This document shows, piece by piece, positions 35,201 through 43,119 of a stretch of DNA of 64,000 bases. Made by a program: the position numbers and the translations under genes. The notes below the pieces were generated by a model. The model was not told the origin of the DNA and did no database searches. It saw only the letters and a list, made by a program, of their open reading frames with translations. Origin of the DNA: Ornithinibacillus gellani (GTDB lineage: Bacteria > Bacillota > Bacilli > Bacillales > Amphibacillaceae); contig NZ_QTSZ01000009.1 in the NCBI RefSeq assembly GCF_003730295.1, positions 1-64,000 on the forward strand. Direction: 5' to 3'. Every line of letters begins with the position of its first letter. Within the stretch, counting starts at the first letter, position 1.

Positions 35201-36235
35201 TGAAATGATTTCAATCCAGCCCTTAACATTACTATGGGTCTCCACAAAATCCGTAAAGGTAAGTTCTACTTTTTTATCTGTGGTAATGATATATGTCGCA
35301 ACGAGTTGACCAGATGCATCCAATAATTCACCTGTCATCTCTTGGATAATTTTAATCCCCTTTGGTAATTCAAATATTTCGGTGTCGCCTGCTTTATAGT
35401 TATGACCATTCTCCAGCGTCCAATCCAGCTTTAACCAAAATTCTTCTCTGGGATCCAGCAGATTTTCCTCCGTAAATGGATTTCCATCTAAATCTGTCAC
35501 TTGACCTAAAGTCAATTGAAAGCCCTGTTTTTCACCATCTGCCACTGCTTGTGCGTGATCTTTTTCCGAATCCGAACGCTTGTTATCTGTTTTCTCTTTC
35601 TTTGTATCTGCTGGCGCTTCTTCCGCCTCATCCCCTGATTCCATTTCTTCTTCGGCCACAGCTTCCTGTTCATCCGAAACGGAATCCGCTTCGTTCACCA
35701 CTGAATCCTCTTCCTTATTTACTTCCTCACTTGCCTTCTCTTCTTCATCACCAGGTGCTTCTTCCTGATCGACGTCAGCCTCAGGTTCGGATGCTTCATC
35801 CGTTGGGCTGCCGGCAACAACTGCATCCAGTGAAAATGACCCCTGCGCATCTTGATGTGCCCCAATCGCCTCATGGAATGTGACCGTGATAACACCATCA
35901 ACATTGGCAGCAAACGATCCAACCTCCACATCATTAAAATTCAGAACACCAGATTGGTCTTGTTCAAAAGTAATTTCAGAAGGAATAACAATGGATTCCG
36001 TACTCCCTTCTGCCACATCCATATCAACTACAGACCAGTCTACCCCCACCTGAACTGCTGACGCTGCAGGTGTGTCTGCATCGACGAGATTTCCTGATTC
36101 ATCGGTTACAGTTATACCAGTAATTACCTGCTTGTTTGTTCCTTCTGCATGAATTTGCGAAGGTAACACAAGGCTGCTTGTAATTGTCTGAAACAGTAAC
36201 ATGAGTGTAAATAATATACTAAATCTTTTACTCAT
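29237..36235 (-). CDS. giant LPXTG-anchored Cna_B-repeat surface adhesin
   Basis: This 2332-aa secreted protein has a signal peptide (about 1-30, ending near QIHAEG), an N-terminal beta-rich region (about 35-155), an acidic Glu/Asp/Ser linker (about 160-225), a run of collagen-binding-like adhesin domains (about 240-1075), two SpaA-like prealbumin domains (about 1080-1262; e.g. GAVFDLIDKDTGN and GVTFELYSSDDE), 11 tandem Cna_B stalk repeats (about 1265-2240), and a wall-anchor signal LPKTA (residue 2297) with a hydrophobic span and a basic tail. It should be linked to peptidoglycan by a sortase; none is in the window. AAGGAAGA lies close before the ATG. It is probably a single-gene transcript. 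Its role is likely attachment to host or matrix proteins. Confidence 0.92.
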   Translation of the reverse strand: MSKRFSILFTLMLLFQTITSSLVLPSQIHAEGTNKQVITGITVTDESGNLVDADTPAASAVQVGVDWSVVDMDVAEGSTESIVIPSEITFEQDQSGVLNFNDVEVGSFAANVDGVITVTFHEAIGAHQDAQGSFSLDAVVAGSPTDEASEPEADVDQEEAPGDEEEKASEEVNKEEDSVVNEADSVSDEQEAVAEEEMESGDEAEEAPADTKKEKTDNKRSDSEKDHAQAVADGEKQGFQLTLGQVTDLDGNPFTEENLLDPREEFWLKLDWTLENGHNYKAGDTEIFELPKGIKIIQEMTGELLDASGQLVATYIITTDKKVELTFTDFVETHSNVKGWIEIISTLDEQKVEIEDGEAILDPIGEEGELRIPIEEGSKEKTIEKKGTPNKGYNADEINWEVIINKNKTSLNHAYVTDVLPEGTEYKEGSLKITKLKVDLYGNILGDLEEVEGIEVVVDEEGNITIPLGDIQDAYRIEYVTTVTDDDEKHFSNHATLSDDELEHVSAEASVTINRGEAIKKKAAKSYDPKTGIIEWEIEFNYNEKSLENVTLSDAWTPAGKIDFVEGSLVFTEMDIDEHGNAHETGKTGLPEGATVEPGTDGFEVTGITTDRAYKVTYQTKVKERVLDPFEVVNTAGFGTESDGEKTGIGTYYGSKSAGTIDYQNKTIDWTIIINQDEFPMEKISITDTLSPGLTLKEDSLQITVGDATYKEYELTGKNPFTISFSEDFTTNEVIIITYQTFFDADEVLDNEPNRPVNHAAITWTPEGGNESITKEVEAGTDLNTDSKNNHWKNGSYHPATKEITWTIYVNYRENDFDHLILKDAPQGNQTIVADSVVVKELAIEENGAITEGEPLDPNGATVNEDNTLEVDIGPTNKAYKITYRTSISGLSDIQKEYVNEASVWDGSEKLSDLHAKVGIAKSDIYGEKSGYQDGKQVHWSVNVNLGQQKITNLKLEDTISENQEYLADTIKVYHANVDVNGHATKGEEVATDDYELTHTSGDHTFTIEWKEEVERAFIVEYSTLFFEKHNGEVTNNYKVTGDNMVDDAKTDGGGSVIIEQLTSGDGSGEAGYLVIDKVDVTFGQEETKLAGAVFDLIDKDTGNVLKTGTTDENGHIDFGRLLFGEYVLEERVVPEGYVTPEESQVITINEIYDPEADKQTYAYTVENYQPVFEIELEKVDDLGALIPGVTFELYSSDDELVATQTTDENGKLSFENLPKAGTYYVIETDAPIGYQPGEGRYVVEVGAKEKEPVTITVENQRELTSVHGLKEWEDGDNQDGIRPESIIVNLLANGEIVDSTEVTAANGWKYSFTNLPKYEDEKEIEYTVEEAELDVDGYTSVIDGFHIINSYTPEVIDVSGVKTWDDADNQDGVRPASIMVNLLANGEVVDSVDVTAEDDWEYTFEALPKYEAGEEIIYTVTENTVEHYSQHIDGFDITNRYTPEETAVTVTKGWEDANNQDGIRPTEIEVQLTANGEALGEPVRLSAETDWTYTWDGLPLNEKGTPITYSVAELTELPGYEVSVDDKDHGNIIITNAYTPKETEVSGKKIWDDGDDQDGIRPTSITVHLLADGEIEATKEVTATNDWSYHFGNLPKYEAGKEIVYTIVEEAVEKYDTTIDGFNITNSYTPEETEVSGVKTWDDADNQDGVRPASVTVNLLVNGEVVDSVDVTAEDDWTYRFKNLPKYEAGEEIVYTVTENAVPDYTTEIEGTNITNHHTPGQTSVTVTKNWQDAQNQDGKRVEVIEVQLTADGEAVGDPVVLNSENNWTHTWAGLDEKVAGKTIVYSVVELTEVPEYETSINDEDRGNIIITNAYTPEKTEVSGTKTWIDAENVDGDRPASIVVNLLANDEVVDSVEVTAADHWEYSFTNLPKYQAGKAIVYTVSEEAVAGYETMINGFDIVNARAGSIAIEGTKTWLDDNAKDRPASIVVNLLQNGEVIDSMKVTAETDWKYSFTDLEQYDKNGAAYVYTIEEEAVEGYETTIDGYDITNVRVGTTAVEGTKTWKDDNAADRPDMIKINLLQNGVVIATKEVTAETDWKYSFTDLEKYDESGVAYDYAVKEHAVPGYKSEVNGFNITNTLSDQTSVVVTKGWKDDEAKDRPDAITVHLLQNGKVIDTVEVTAENNWTYEFTDLEAYDDNGVAYVYTVEEEAVEGYETIIDGHDITNLRVGTISVEGTKTWVDDNSNERPGSIVVELLQNGEKLHEVEVTAADDWKYRFTDLPEFDENGKAYMYTVKEQPVAGYISTVDGYDITNTLESLIPVDEETSGEKTPDHNDGQKDPGKEVPGTLDSGNKLPKTATDIFNLLALGIGLLVVGFATRFAFGRKEKPE
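29458..32450 (-). repeat. array of 11 Cna_B-type stalk repeats inside the adhesin gene
   Basis: Each unit begins with a motif like VSGVKTWDDADNQDG or VEGTKTWLDDNAKDRP and ends in TNxYTPE or ITNxR. Seven longer units (with NQDG) are followed by four shorter ones (with DDNAKDRP), suggesting two rounds of duplication. Cna_B domains commonly form internal isopeptide bonds. Confidence 0.85.
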
Positions 36236-36511
36236 TCTTCCTTGCCCCCATTATTTTTTGCTTTTTTACATAAATAACTCCGCTTAGCATTATAGACAAA
36301 GGAACTATACATTTTCTGTACAGATTTATGAGAAATGACCTATACTGAATCTCGAAATAAGATATTGTACCTAAATCTATCGTGCTAATAGGATAATTTC
36401 CATCTTATGTCGGGATACTGCGGATATTCCTATTTGGAAAGAACAATTTTTTCGCTACAATGAACGTATAGAAATGGGAAGCTGTTAGATGAAGAGAAAG
36501 GAAGAAATCCA

Positions 36512-37285
36512 ATGCATAAAGTTCCTAGTCAATTAGCAAGCATCATTACCGATTATGCTTGGCATCCAATCACGATTGGTCACTCCGAAGCAAACACCTA
36601 TTTATTAAAGAAGGGATATCATTCTTTATATTTAAAAATCCAGACCCTAGGATCCATGGAACCCTTGCAATGTGAAAAGGATAAAATGGAGTGGCTGCGG
36701 GGAAAATTAGCCGTACCGGAAGTCATTCATTATGAACAGGACGAGGAAAGGGAATATCTGTTAATGACGGAAATAGCAGGAGTAAACGCTGCCGACACAA
36801 GTATTCAAGCCAATCCAAAGCAATGCATCAAGCTGCTGGCAAATGGCCTGCGGGAAATCCATCGAATTCCAATCACTGCCTGTCCTTTTCGGCGAACTTT
36901 GGATGTCGTCATCAAAGAAGCAAAGGAAAGAGTAAGCCAGCAGCAGGTAGACTTGGATAATTTAGACGAAGAACGTCGTGGAAGAACAGCAGAATCATTG
37001 TACAAGGAACTGCTTGCCAAACGACCTGGTGAAGAGGATCTAGTATTCACACATGGGGATTACTGCCTGCCAAATGTTATCCTGCACGGCAATAAGGTGA
37101 GTGGATTTATTGATTGGGGGAGAGCCGGTGTAGCCGATAGATATCAAGATATTGCACTTGCTATTCGCAGCCTGGCTTATAATCATTACCGTTCATACTT
37201 TCCTTACTTTTTGCGGGAGTATGGATTAGATGATGTGGATTGGGATAAAATCCATTATTATCAGCTATTGGATGAATTTTTTTAG
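36512..37285 (+). CDS. aminoglycoside 3'-phosphotransferase-family kinase
   Basis: This 257-aa protein has the APH/choline-kinase motifs: a catalytic loop FTHGDYCLPNVIL (Asp and Asn, about residue 182) and the metal site GFIDWGRAGVADRYQDIAL. Length and motif spacing match APH(3') enzymes, which phosphorylate the 3'-OH of kanamycin-like drugs. Whether it confers resistance cannot be told from sequence; related chromosomal kinases have other substrates. AGAAAGGAAG precedes the ATG. It is a single gene with its own terminator. Confidence 0.8.
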   Translation: MHKVPSQLASIITDYAWHPITIGHSEANTYLLKKGYHSLYLKIQTLGSMEPLQCEKDKMEWLRGKLAVPEVIHYEQDEEREYLLMTEIAGVNAADTSIQANPKQCIKLLANGLREIHRIPITACPFRRTLDVVIKEAKERVSQQQVDLDNLDEERRGRTAESLYKELLAKRPGEEDLVFTHGDYCLPNVILHGNKVSGFIDWGRAGVADRYQDIALAIRSLAYNHYRSYFPYFLREYGLDDVDWDKIHYYQLLDEFF

Positions 37286-37318
37286 CCCAGAAGGATAGGT
37301 GTCAATCCTTCTGGGCTA
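37284..37318. terminator. bidirectional terminator
   Basis: AGCCCAGAAGGATT-like stem: AGCCCAGAAGGAT pairs with ATCCTTCTGGGCT around a GGTGTCA-type loop, between the convergent kinase and VanY-like genes. Confidence 0.85.
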
Positions 37319-38159
37319 TGGTAACAATCACCCCATCGACATTATTGCCGGAAATTTGGTAGTCATGGTTTACAGGGACTTTCATTTCCATTGGCTCTGT
37401 GACAGGATAATATTGAATGGTGTATTGTATGCCATACAAACGGACAGACACGCGCCCCTCTGCACGTAAATAATCGATATATTCTTCTAATACAAAGCCT
37501 TGATCATGCATAATGGCACTATGTGGCATCCCCACATAACGAATGTGCCAAGGCTCATACTGGATATTTGTAATGGCTGTTTTATCTTCTGGGTAACGTA
37601 AAATAAATCCATATTTCCATGCATTTTCCCGAAGCCACTTCCCCTCCGATGCGGTTTCCATTTTCCCTTGTGTAGATCCCACATCAAGTGAAACACCAAT
37701 ATTATGTTCACTATAGCCAGCTGGTAAAGCATAAGAAGAGCCCTTACGTGCATATAACGCTTGCTGCTCCTCAAAATCACGGTATCCGCTATTAATCATA
37801 AAATGGTGAATCCCATCCGTCTCAGCGGCTTGTACAACATCCGAAAAATTTTCAGCTATTTCCTGGGAAAGTAGTATATTGGTATCCAATAACCCATAGC
37901 CCTGTACGATTTCCGGGTGTTCAATTAATGAAATAACATCCTTCTTCACACTTTCCGGCTGAATGGGATAATCTCGGTTAACTAATAATAAATCCCCTTG
38001 ATATATAGCGTCCTTCGTAATGTCAATTGACTTCACGTTTTCAAGCTTGGCATGATCGTCTTTCATATACGCTATTTTTTCGGAAAACACCCCAGAATGA
38101 TAAGCCATAAATCCAATCAACATAACGATGATGACCAATAAACCCCGCCTCTTCTTCAT
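37302..38159 (-). CDS. vanY: VanY-type D,D-carboxypeptidase
   Basis: This 285-aa protein has an N-terminal anchor (about 5-25) and a VanY domain with the zinc motifs SEHNIGVSLDVG (SxHxxGxxxD, about residue 158) and EPWHIRYVG (about 208). VanY enzymes remove the terminal D-Ala of peptidoglycan stem peptides. TAAGGAGGAACG precedes the ATG. It lies 81 bases downstream of a VanS-like kinase, so it is probably controlled by the two-component pair. No vanH/A/X genes are near, so glycopeptide resistance is not implied. Confidence 0.87.
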   Translation of the reverse strand: MKKRRGLLVIIVMLIGFMAYHSGVFSEKIAYMKDDHAKLENVKSIDITKDAIYQGDLLLVNRDYPIQPESVKKDVISLIEHPEIVQGYGLLDTNILLSQEIAENFSDVVQAAETDGIHHFMINSGYRDFEEQQALYARKGSSYALPAGYSEHNIGVSLDVGSTQGKMETASEGKWLRENAWKYGFILRYPEDKTAITNIQYEPWHIRYVGMPHSAIMHDQGFVLEEYIDYLRAEGRVSVRLYGIQYTIQYYPVTEPMEMKVPVNHDYQISGNNVDGVIVTIAQKD

Positions 38160-38240
38160 CTACTCGTTCCTCCTTATTCCTTTATCCATAGATTAAAAGA
38201 AATAGTTTAAATAAAAGCAGGGTAAATTCTAAAGTTTTTC

Positions 38241-39359
38241 TTAAATTGATGCAGGCGGGTGGGATGGGCGATGAAACGGCAATCGCACCTCAAAACAAGT
38301 ACGAATAACGTTACTTTCAACCGTGATAAGGCCATCATGCCTTTCTACAATGTTTTTGGCAATAAATAGACCGAGTCCTGTGCCATTTTCTTGGGAAGTT
38401 CTTGCTTGGTCCCTCGTATAAAACACATCAAAAATATGCGGCAGTTCTGCCTCCGGAATGTAATCCCCATAATTAATGACCTGCACCACTACATCATCCT
38501 CGTCAACAAAGGCATTCATTTCAATGACTTGTCCATCCTTCCCATAACGAATCGCATTATTGATGAGATTTTCAAATACACGGGCCAGCTGTTCACCGTC
38601 AGCATGAATAGATAGATTTTGCGTCAGATTTACCTTGGATATTAGCCCATGTTGTTTAAAGGCTGGATACATCTCCTCATTTAATTGCATGAGCAAAGCG
38701 CTTATATTAATTTCTACCTTATCAATCGGTAGCATGCCATAGTTCATTTTTGTCATATCAAATAATTCATCAATCATTTTTTCCAGTCGCTTGGATTTCG
38801 TGTAGGCAATGGTTGCATAATGTCTAATCTGTTCCGATGTTAAAGAATCTTCCTTTAACATCCAGTCTAAATAACCTAAAACAGATGTGAGCGGCGTACG
38901 CAAGTCATGGGCAAGGTTCACAATCAATTGATCCTTGCTGCTTTCCGCAAAATCTCCCCTTTTCACTGCTTCTGCCAGTTTCGCATTCGCCAAATTAATA
39001 TCCTGGGCAATTTGACCAAGTTCATCATTGGAAGCAATATGCAGCTGATTGGTAAAGTTCCCATTCGCAAGCCGGTGAATCGCCTTGGAAATGTCCTTGA
39101 AATAATGGGCATATTTTCTTGTAAAAACAAAGAAAAAGATAACCGTAAGTGGAATAAAAATGATTAAAAACGCATTAAAATCCCCAACATAATTGACGAA
39201 GCTGCGCAATCGAGCTAAAGGATCCTCCAATCGTACATTCGAACGGTAATACCATTGAAGGATTTTATAAATGATATACGTAATCACACCCGACAGCACC
39301 ATGCTGATCGCCAGGAACTGAATCATTTTGAACCGGAAACTTCGCATGATTTTACCCAT
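38241..39359 (-). CDS. vanS: VanS-like sensor histidine kinase
   Basis: This 372-aa kinase has two membrane spans (about 10-30 and 62-85) around a short outer loop, a HAMP domain (about 85-140), the phospho-accepting H-box NLAHDLRTPLTSVLGYLDW (about 149), and ATP-binding N and G boxes (ENLINNAIRYG, GTGLGLFIAKN). The layout matches VanS of the VanB/Bc type. Its start overlaps the response regulator's end by 8 bases. The signal is probably a cell-wall antibiotic or envelope state. Confidence 0.88.
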   Translation of the reverse strand: MGKIMRSFRFKMIQFLAISMVLSGVITYIIYKILQWYYRSNVRLEDPLARLRSFVNYVGDFNAFLIIFIPLTVIFFFVFTRKYAHYFKDISKAIHRLANGNFTNQLHIASNDELGQIAQDINLANAKLAEAVKRGDFAESSKDQLIVNLAHDLRTPLTSVLGYLDWMLKEDSLTSEQIRHYATIAYTKSKRLEKMIDELFDMTKMNYGMLPIDKVEINISALLMQLNEEMYPAFKQHGLISKVNLTQNLSIHADGEQLARVFENLINNAIRYGKDGQVIEMNAFVDEDDVVVQVINYGDYIPEAELPHIFDVFYTRDQARTSQENGTGLGLFIAKNIVERHDGLITVESNVIRTCFEVRLPFHRPSHPPASI

Positions 39360-40044
39360 AAAATGTATAACCTACTCCCCAAACGGTTTTGATAAGCGTG
39401 TGATCCTGGTCTCCAAGTTTTTTTCGCAACGTACGAATATGGACCATCACCGTATTTTGCCCCTCAAAATAAGCCTCGCCCCACACCCGTTGGAAAATAT
39501 TTTCTGCCCGAAAAACTTTTTTCGGATGACTGGCAAGTAAAAATAAAATATCAAACTCTTTCGGTGTTAGGGCAACTGTTTCTCCATAAAGCATGACCTG
39601 TCGCTGTTCAGGATCGATTGATAATCCCCCGGCCTCCAGCGGCGACGAATGCTTGGATGATACTTGATTAAATTGCATCGTGCGCCGAAGCTGGGCTTGG
39701 ACCCGGGCAACCAATTCCATCGGATTGAACGGCTTCGTCATATAATCATCTGACCCAATAACCAATCCTGTAATTTTATCAAAATCAGACGCCTTCGCAC
39801 TTAAAAAAATAATCGGTAATGTATGCTGCTGCTCACGAATTTGACGCGTTACTTCATACCCATCCATTTTCGGCATCATAATATCCAATATCGCTAAATC
39901 TGGTGTATGCTTTTGAATAGCATGAACCGCCGCTTCGCCATCATGAACTTTAATGATTTTATGTCCTTCTTTTTCCATATGTAAAGCAACCAAATCCGCA
40001 ATTTCCACCTCATCATCCGCTATTAAGATGGTTGCATGTTTCAT
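39352..40044 (-). CDS. vanR: VanR-like OmpR-family response regulator
   Basis: This 230-aa regulator has a receiver domain with the phospho-acceptor in LAILDIMMPKMDG (Asp near residue 50) and a C-terminal winged helix. The ATG at 40044 (MKHATILIADDE) is chosen because AGGAGTGA is at good spacing; the upstream ATG would abut it. It likely activates the kinase and VanY genes behind it in the same operon. Confidence 0.9.
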   Translation of the reverse strand: MKHATILIADDEVEIADLVALHMEKEGHKIIKVHDGEAAVHAIQKHTPDLAILDIMMPKMDGYEVTRQIREQQHTLPIIFLSAKASDFDKITGLVIGSDDYMTKPFNPMELVARVQAQLRRTMQFNQVSSKHSSPLEAGGLSIDPEQRQVMLYGETVALTPKEFDILFLLASHPKKVFRAENIFQRVWGEAYFEGQNTVMVHIRTLRKKLGDQDHTLIKTVWGVGYTFYG

Positions 40045-40255
40045 CTCATTCACTCCTAAACATGATACTATCGATACTTACATTATAGCCCTTATTCCAA
40101 ATATCTGTTATGCATGCTTTGCAAGGGCAACAAAGCTGTTGGAAAAGAAAAATTTATATTAATTTGCCGTCCGCATACTTGTATTTTCCGCCCCAGAAGT
40201 GGATACTTATAATATCGGATTTTTAATTTTTGAAGGATAAGGGGAAGCAGGAACT

Positions 40256-41278
40256 ATGGATGCCATAACAGATTTTTTTCAAAAAAAGAGCGTCAAACGC
40301 TTTATTATTTTTGCTTTGATTGTCCTCATTCTTTTTAGCGTGAGAAGCATGATCAATTTAATACTGCTGACATTTATCTTTTCATTTTTAATGAATGGAC
40401 TAGTCGAATTTACCACTGCAAGGGTTCGATTGAATCGAACCTTAGTCGTGTTATTCATGTACATCGCTATTGTCGGCATGCTAACCATTGGCGTAATTAA
40501 ATATTTACCAATCATATCCATGGAAATTAGCCAATTAATCAAACAGGTTTCAAATTTTTCTATCCAGCCGCATGATAATATGGTGCTTCATTTTATTGAA
40601 TCTGTCATTTCCAGTGACCAAATCACGGCCTACATCGAAAATGGCTTTTCATTCTTATTGGTATTGTTTTCAGATATTAGTAAAACAAGTGTCCAAGTAT
40701 TAATTGCGCTATTATTAAGCTTGTTCTTCTTATTGGAAAAACCACGCTTAATAGAATTTACCAATAAATTTAAACATAGTAAAATAGCACCCTTTTATAA
40801 TGAAATTCAGTTTTTCGGCAGAAAGTTTTCCCAAACCTTTGGAAAGGTGATTGAGGCGCAGTTTATTATCGCCCTCATCAACACCTGTTTAACCGTTATC
40901 GTCTTAATGGTACTTGGCTTTCCGCAAATCATTGGACTAGCAATCATGGTTTTCTTTCTCGGTCTCATTCCCGTTGCAGGTGTGATCATTTCACTTGTAC
41001 CGCTAACCATCATTGCTTTTACAATTGGCGGATTTCTTAAGGTCCTATATTTATTTATCGCAATCATGATCATCCATGCCATTGAAGCTTATATTTTAAA
41101 TCCAAAGCTGATGTCTTCCAAAACCGATTTACCTGTATTTTATACATTTATCGTACTGATTTTCTCACAAAACTTCTTCGGTGTATGGGGACTCATCGTC
41201 GGAATCCCAGTCTTTGTTTTCTTGTTAGACGTATTAGGTGTTACAAATAAAGCAGAAAATATAGAAACAGGACGCTGA
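40256..41278 (+). CDS. AI-2E family (YdiK/PerM-like) permease
   Basis: This 340-aa membrane protein has about eight spans grouped as two N-terminal, a central soluble loop (about 130-205) and four to five C-terminal spans, typical of the AI-2E/UPF0118 family. Members have been linked to AI-2 export or to Na+/H+ antiport; the role here is unknown. GGATAAGGGGAAGCAGGAACT precedes the ATG. The last codons overlap the first of three repeated terminator-like units. Confidence 0.82.
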   Translation: MDAITDFFQKKSVKRFIIFALIVLILFSVRSMINLILLTFIFSFLMNGLVEFTTARVRLNRTLVVLFMYIAIVGMLTIGVIKYLPIISMEISQLIKQVSNFSIQPHDNMVLHFIESVISSDQITAYIENGFSFLLVLFSDISKTSVQVLIALLLSLFFLLEKPRLIEFTNKFKHSKIAPFYNEIQFFGRKFSQTFGKVIEAQFIIALINTCLTVIVLMVLGFPQIIGLAIMVFFLGLIPVAGVIISLVPLTIIAFTIGGFLKVLYLFIAIMIIHAIEAYILNPKLMSSKTDLPVFYTFIVLIFSQNFFGVWGLIVGIPVFVFLLDVLGVTNKAENIETGR

Positions 41279-41512
41279 CCCTTTTTGGGGAAGGTCCTAT
41301 GGTTTTTCGGTTGTTTGCAAGTATTCCTTCTAAAGCTTTTGGAAGTAACGAAAAAAGAGAGTTAATGATGAAACAGGATACTGTTCCATTTTTGGATGGG
41401 TCCTGTTTTTCGGTTGTTTGCACGTATTCCCTTTCTTAGGCAATTGTCGATTTTGGGAGTAGAATTAATAAAACAGGATACAATCCTTTTTTGGATGGGT
41501 CCTGTTTTTTAT
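41264..41512 (+). repeat. three tandem terminator-like repeats after the AI-2E gene
   Basis: Units start at 41264, 41371 and 41471 (spacing 107 and 100 bases). Each has AAACAGGA paired with TCCTGTTT or a decayed version; the second and third have TTTTTGGATGGGTCCTGTTTTT, and the first two share CGGTTGTTTGCA-GTATTCC. The first stem is decayed and overlaps the AI-2E stop codon. Confidence 0.75.
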
Positions 41513-41700
41513 GTTCTTTTGGTGCGTGAATTTCTGGCCAGGGGCGTAAATCGGATCGAAAAATGCTTTATGATATCCACTTTTACTGTTAAATTCGTTT
41601 TTTGTACATTTGTGCTTGGTTCCCAATATCGTTATAATTTTGCTAACATACTTCGTAAAACTTTGCATGTGTATTTTCAGGATAATAATGGAGGAGGACT

Positions 41701-42624
41701 ATGTTTACAAAACCGATGAAATCAGACGTACAAAAACAGTTAGAAACTTTGAGTAAGCGCACATCCTTGACAATCGAGCAACAGCAAATGCTCGATCGCT
41801 TGGTAAATGGACACCTTGGCGAACTCCAGCTGTTTGATAAGCTAAGTAACGGACTATCTTGTAATCCCATTTCCTTGTACAATTTGCTGTTAAAAGTGAA
41901 TCATAGCGAATACCAAATGGATGGTCTGCTCATTTTTCAACACGAAATCATCCTTTTGGAGGTAAAAAACTTTCAAGGAGATTATTTGATTGAAAACAAC
42001 AACTGGTATACATTATCGAAAGAAGAAATTAAAAATCCGTTGCATCAACTGCACCGTGCCAAGCTTCTCTTACAACAATTGCTACAGAAAAATCAAACAC
42101 CGATGAACATTAGACCCTACCTTGTTTTCGTTCATCCAAACTTCCATCTATACCAAGCACCAGTGAATATCCCAGTCATTTTTCCCGGGCAACTGGAACG
42201 ATTTATCAAAAAGCTACAACATCTCCCCTGCGAAATCCACAAACGCCATCATGAATTGGCCACATTTTTAGAGTCACAACACCTGCCCGCTTCCGCCTTT
42301 GAAATAAACCTCACCTATGACTACCATCAACTGAAAAAAGGAATCTTTTGCGATCGTTGCGATGGACCCATGATACTGGGCATCCCCAGCAAATATCAGT
42401 GTACGCGCTGCAACCATACCAAATCATTTGATGCAGCGATATTGAAAAGTGTTTTTGAATTCCACACGCTATTTCCTGATAAAAAAATCACCACCCGCGC
42501 TATCGCCGAATGGACCAACAACCAAGCCTCACTTTACAAAATTAGAAAAGTATTGTCCGCGAACTTTAGCACAGAAGGAAGCGGGAGAATACCACATTAT
42601 CAAGTTAAAAGAAGACACCATTAA
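41701..42624 (+). CDS. NERD-domain protein with C-terminal zinc ribbon
   Basis: This 307-aa protein has an N-terminal NERD (nuclease-related) domain over about residues 35-135 with a PD-(D/E)xK-like core (GHLGELQLFD, YQMDGLLIFQ, IILLEVKNFQG). A C-terminal zinc ribbon follows with CDRCDGP and YQCTRCNHTK (about 218-240) and a basic tail. NERD proteins are presumed nucleases or nucleic-acid binders. AATGGAGGAGGACT precedes the ATG. A long 51-bp tandem array starts three bases after its stop. Confidence 0.8.
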   Translation: MFTKPMKSDVQKQLETLSKRTSLTIEQQQMLDRLVNGHLGELQLFDKLSNGLSCNPISLYNLLLKVNHSEYQMDGLLIFQHEIILLEVKNFQGDYLIENNNWYTLSKEEIKNPLHQLHRAKLLLQQLLQKNQTPMNIRPYLVFVHPNFHLYQAPVNIPVIFPGQLERFIKKLQHLPCEIHKRHHELATFLESQHLPASAFEINLTYDYHQLKKGIFCDRCDGPMILGIPSKYQCTRCNHTKSFDAAILKSVFEFHTLFPDKKITTRAIAEWTNNQASLYKIRKVLSANFSTEGSGRIPHYQVKRRHH

Positions 42625-42626
42625 TT

Positions 42627-43119
42627 GATTTTTTTACTCAGCTACCGTGTGAGGCTAATTTTCTTCCGATTTCTGATGATTTTTTTATTCGGCTGACTTG
42701 CGAGGCTAATTTTCTCCCGATTTCTGATGATTTTTTTACTCGGCTGACTTGCGAGGCTAATTTTTTCCCGATTTCTGATGATTTTTTTACTCGGCTGACT
42801 TGCGAGGCTAATTTCTTCCCGATTTCTGATGATTTTTTTACTCAGCTGACTTGCGAGGCTAATTTTCTTCCGATTTCTGATGATTTTTTTACTCAGCTGA
42901 CTTGCGAGGCTAATTTTCTTCCGATTTCTGATGATTTTTTTACTCGGCTGACTTGCGAGGCTAATTTTCTTCCGATTTCTGATGATTTTTTTACTCGGCT
43001 GACTTGTGAGGCTAGTTTTCTCCCGATTTCTGATGATTTTTTTACTCAGCTACCGTGCGAGGCTAATTTCTTCCCAATTTCTGATGATTTTTTTACTCGG
43101 GAACCATGCGAGGATATTT
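42627..43119. repeat. 51-bp tandem repeat array, nine full copies plus a partial tenth
   Basis: Units begin GATTTTTTTACTCGGCTGAC at 42627, 42678, 42729, 42780, 42831, 42882, 42933, 42984, 43035 and a partial one at 43086, with exact 51-bp spacing. Each contains GAGGCTAATTTTCTTCCGAT. No spacers separate the copies, so this is not CRISPR. The period is a multiple of three and each strand has a frame that stays open through most of the array (17-residue units), but no start codon with a ribosome binding site is seen. Confidence 0.92.

Noticed and set aside
37302-40044. Glycopeptide resistance cluster
   Set aside because: Only regulator, sensor and VanY-like genes are present; vanH, a D-Ala-D-Lac ligase and vanX are absent.
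40256-41278. AI-2 quorum-sensing exporter
   Set aside because: The family name is historical and many members are Na+/H+ antiporter-like; nothing in the context supports AI-2.
42627-43119. CRISPR array
   Set aside because: Repeats are directly contiguous at 51 bp with no variable spacers, and no cas genes are present.
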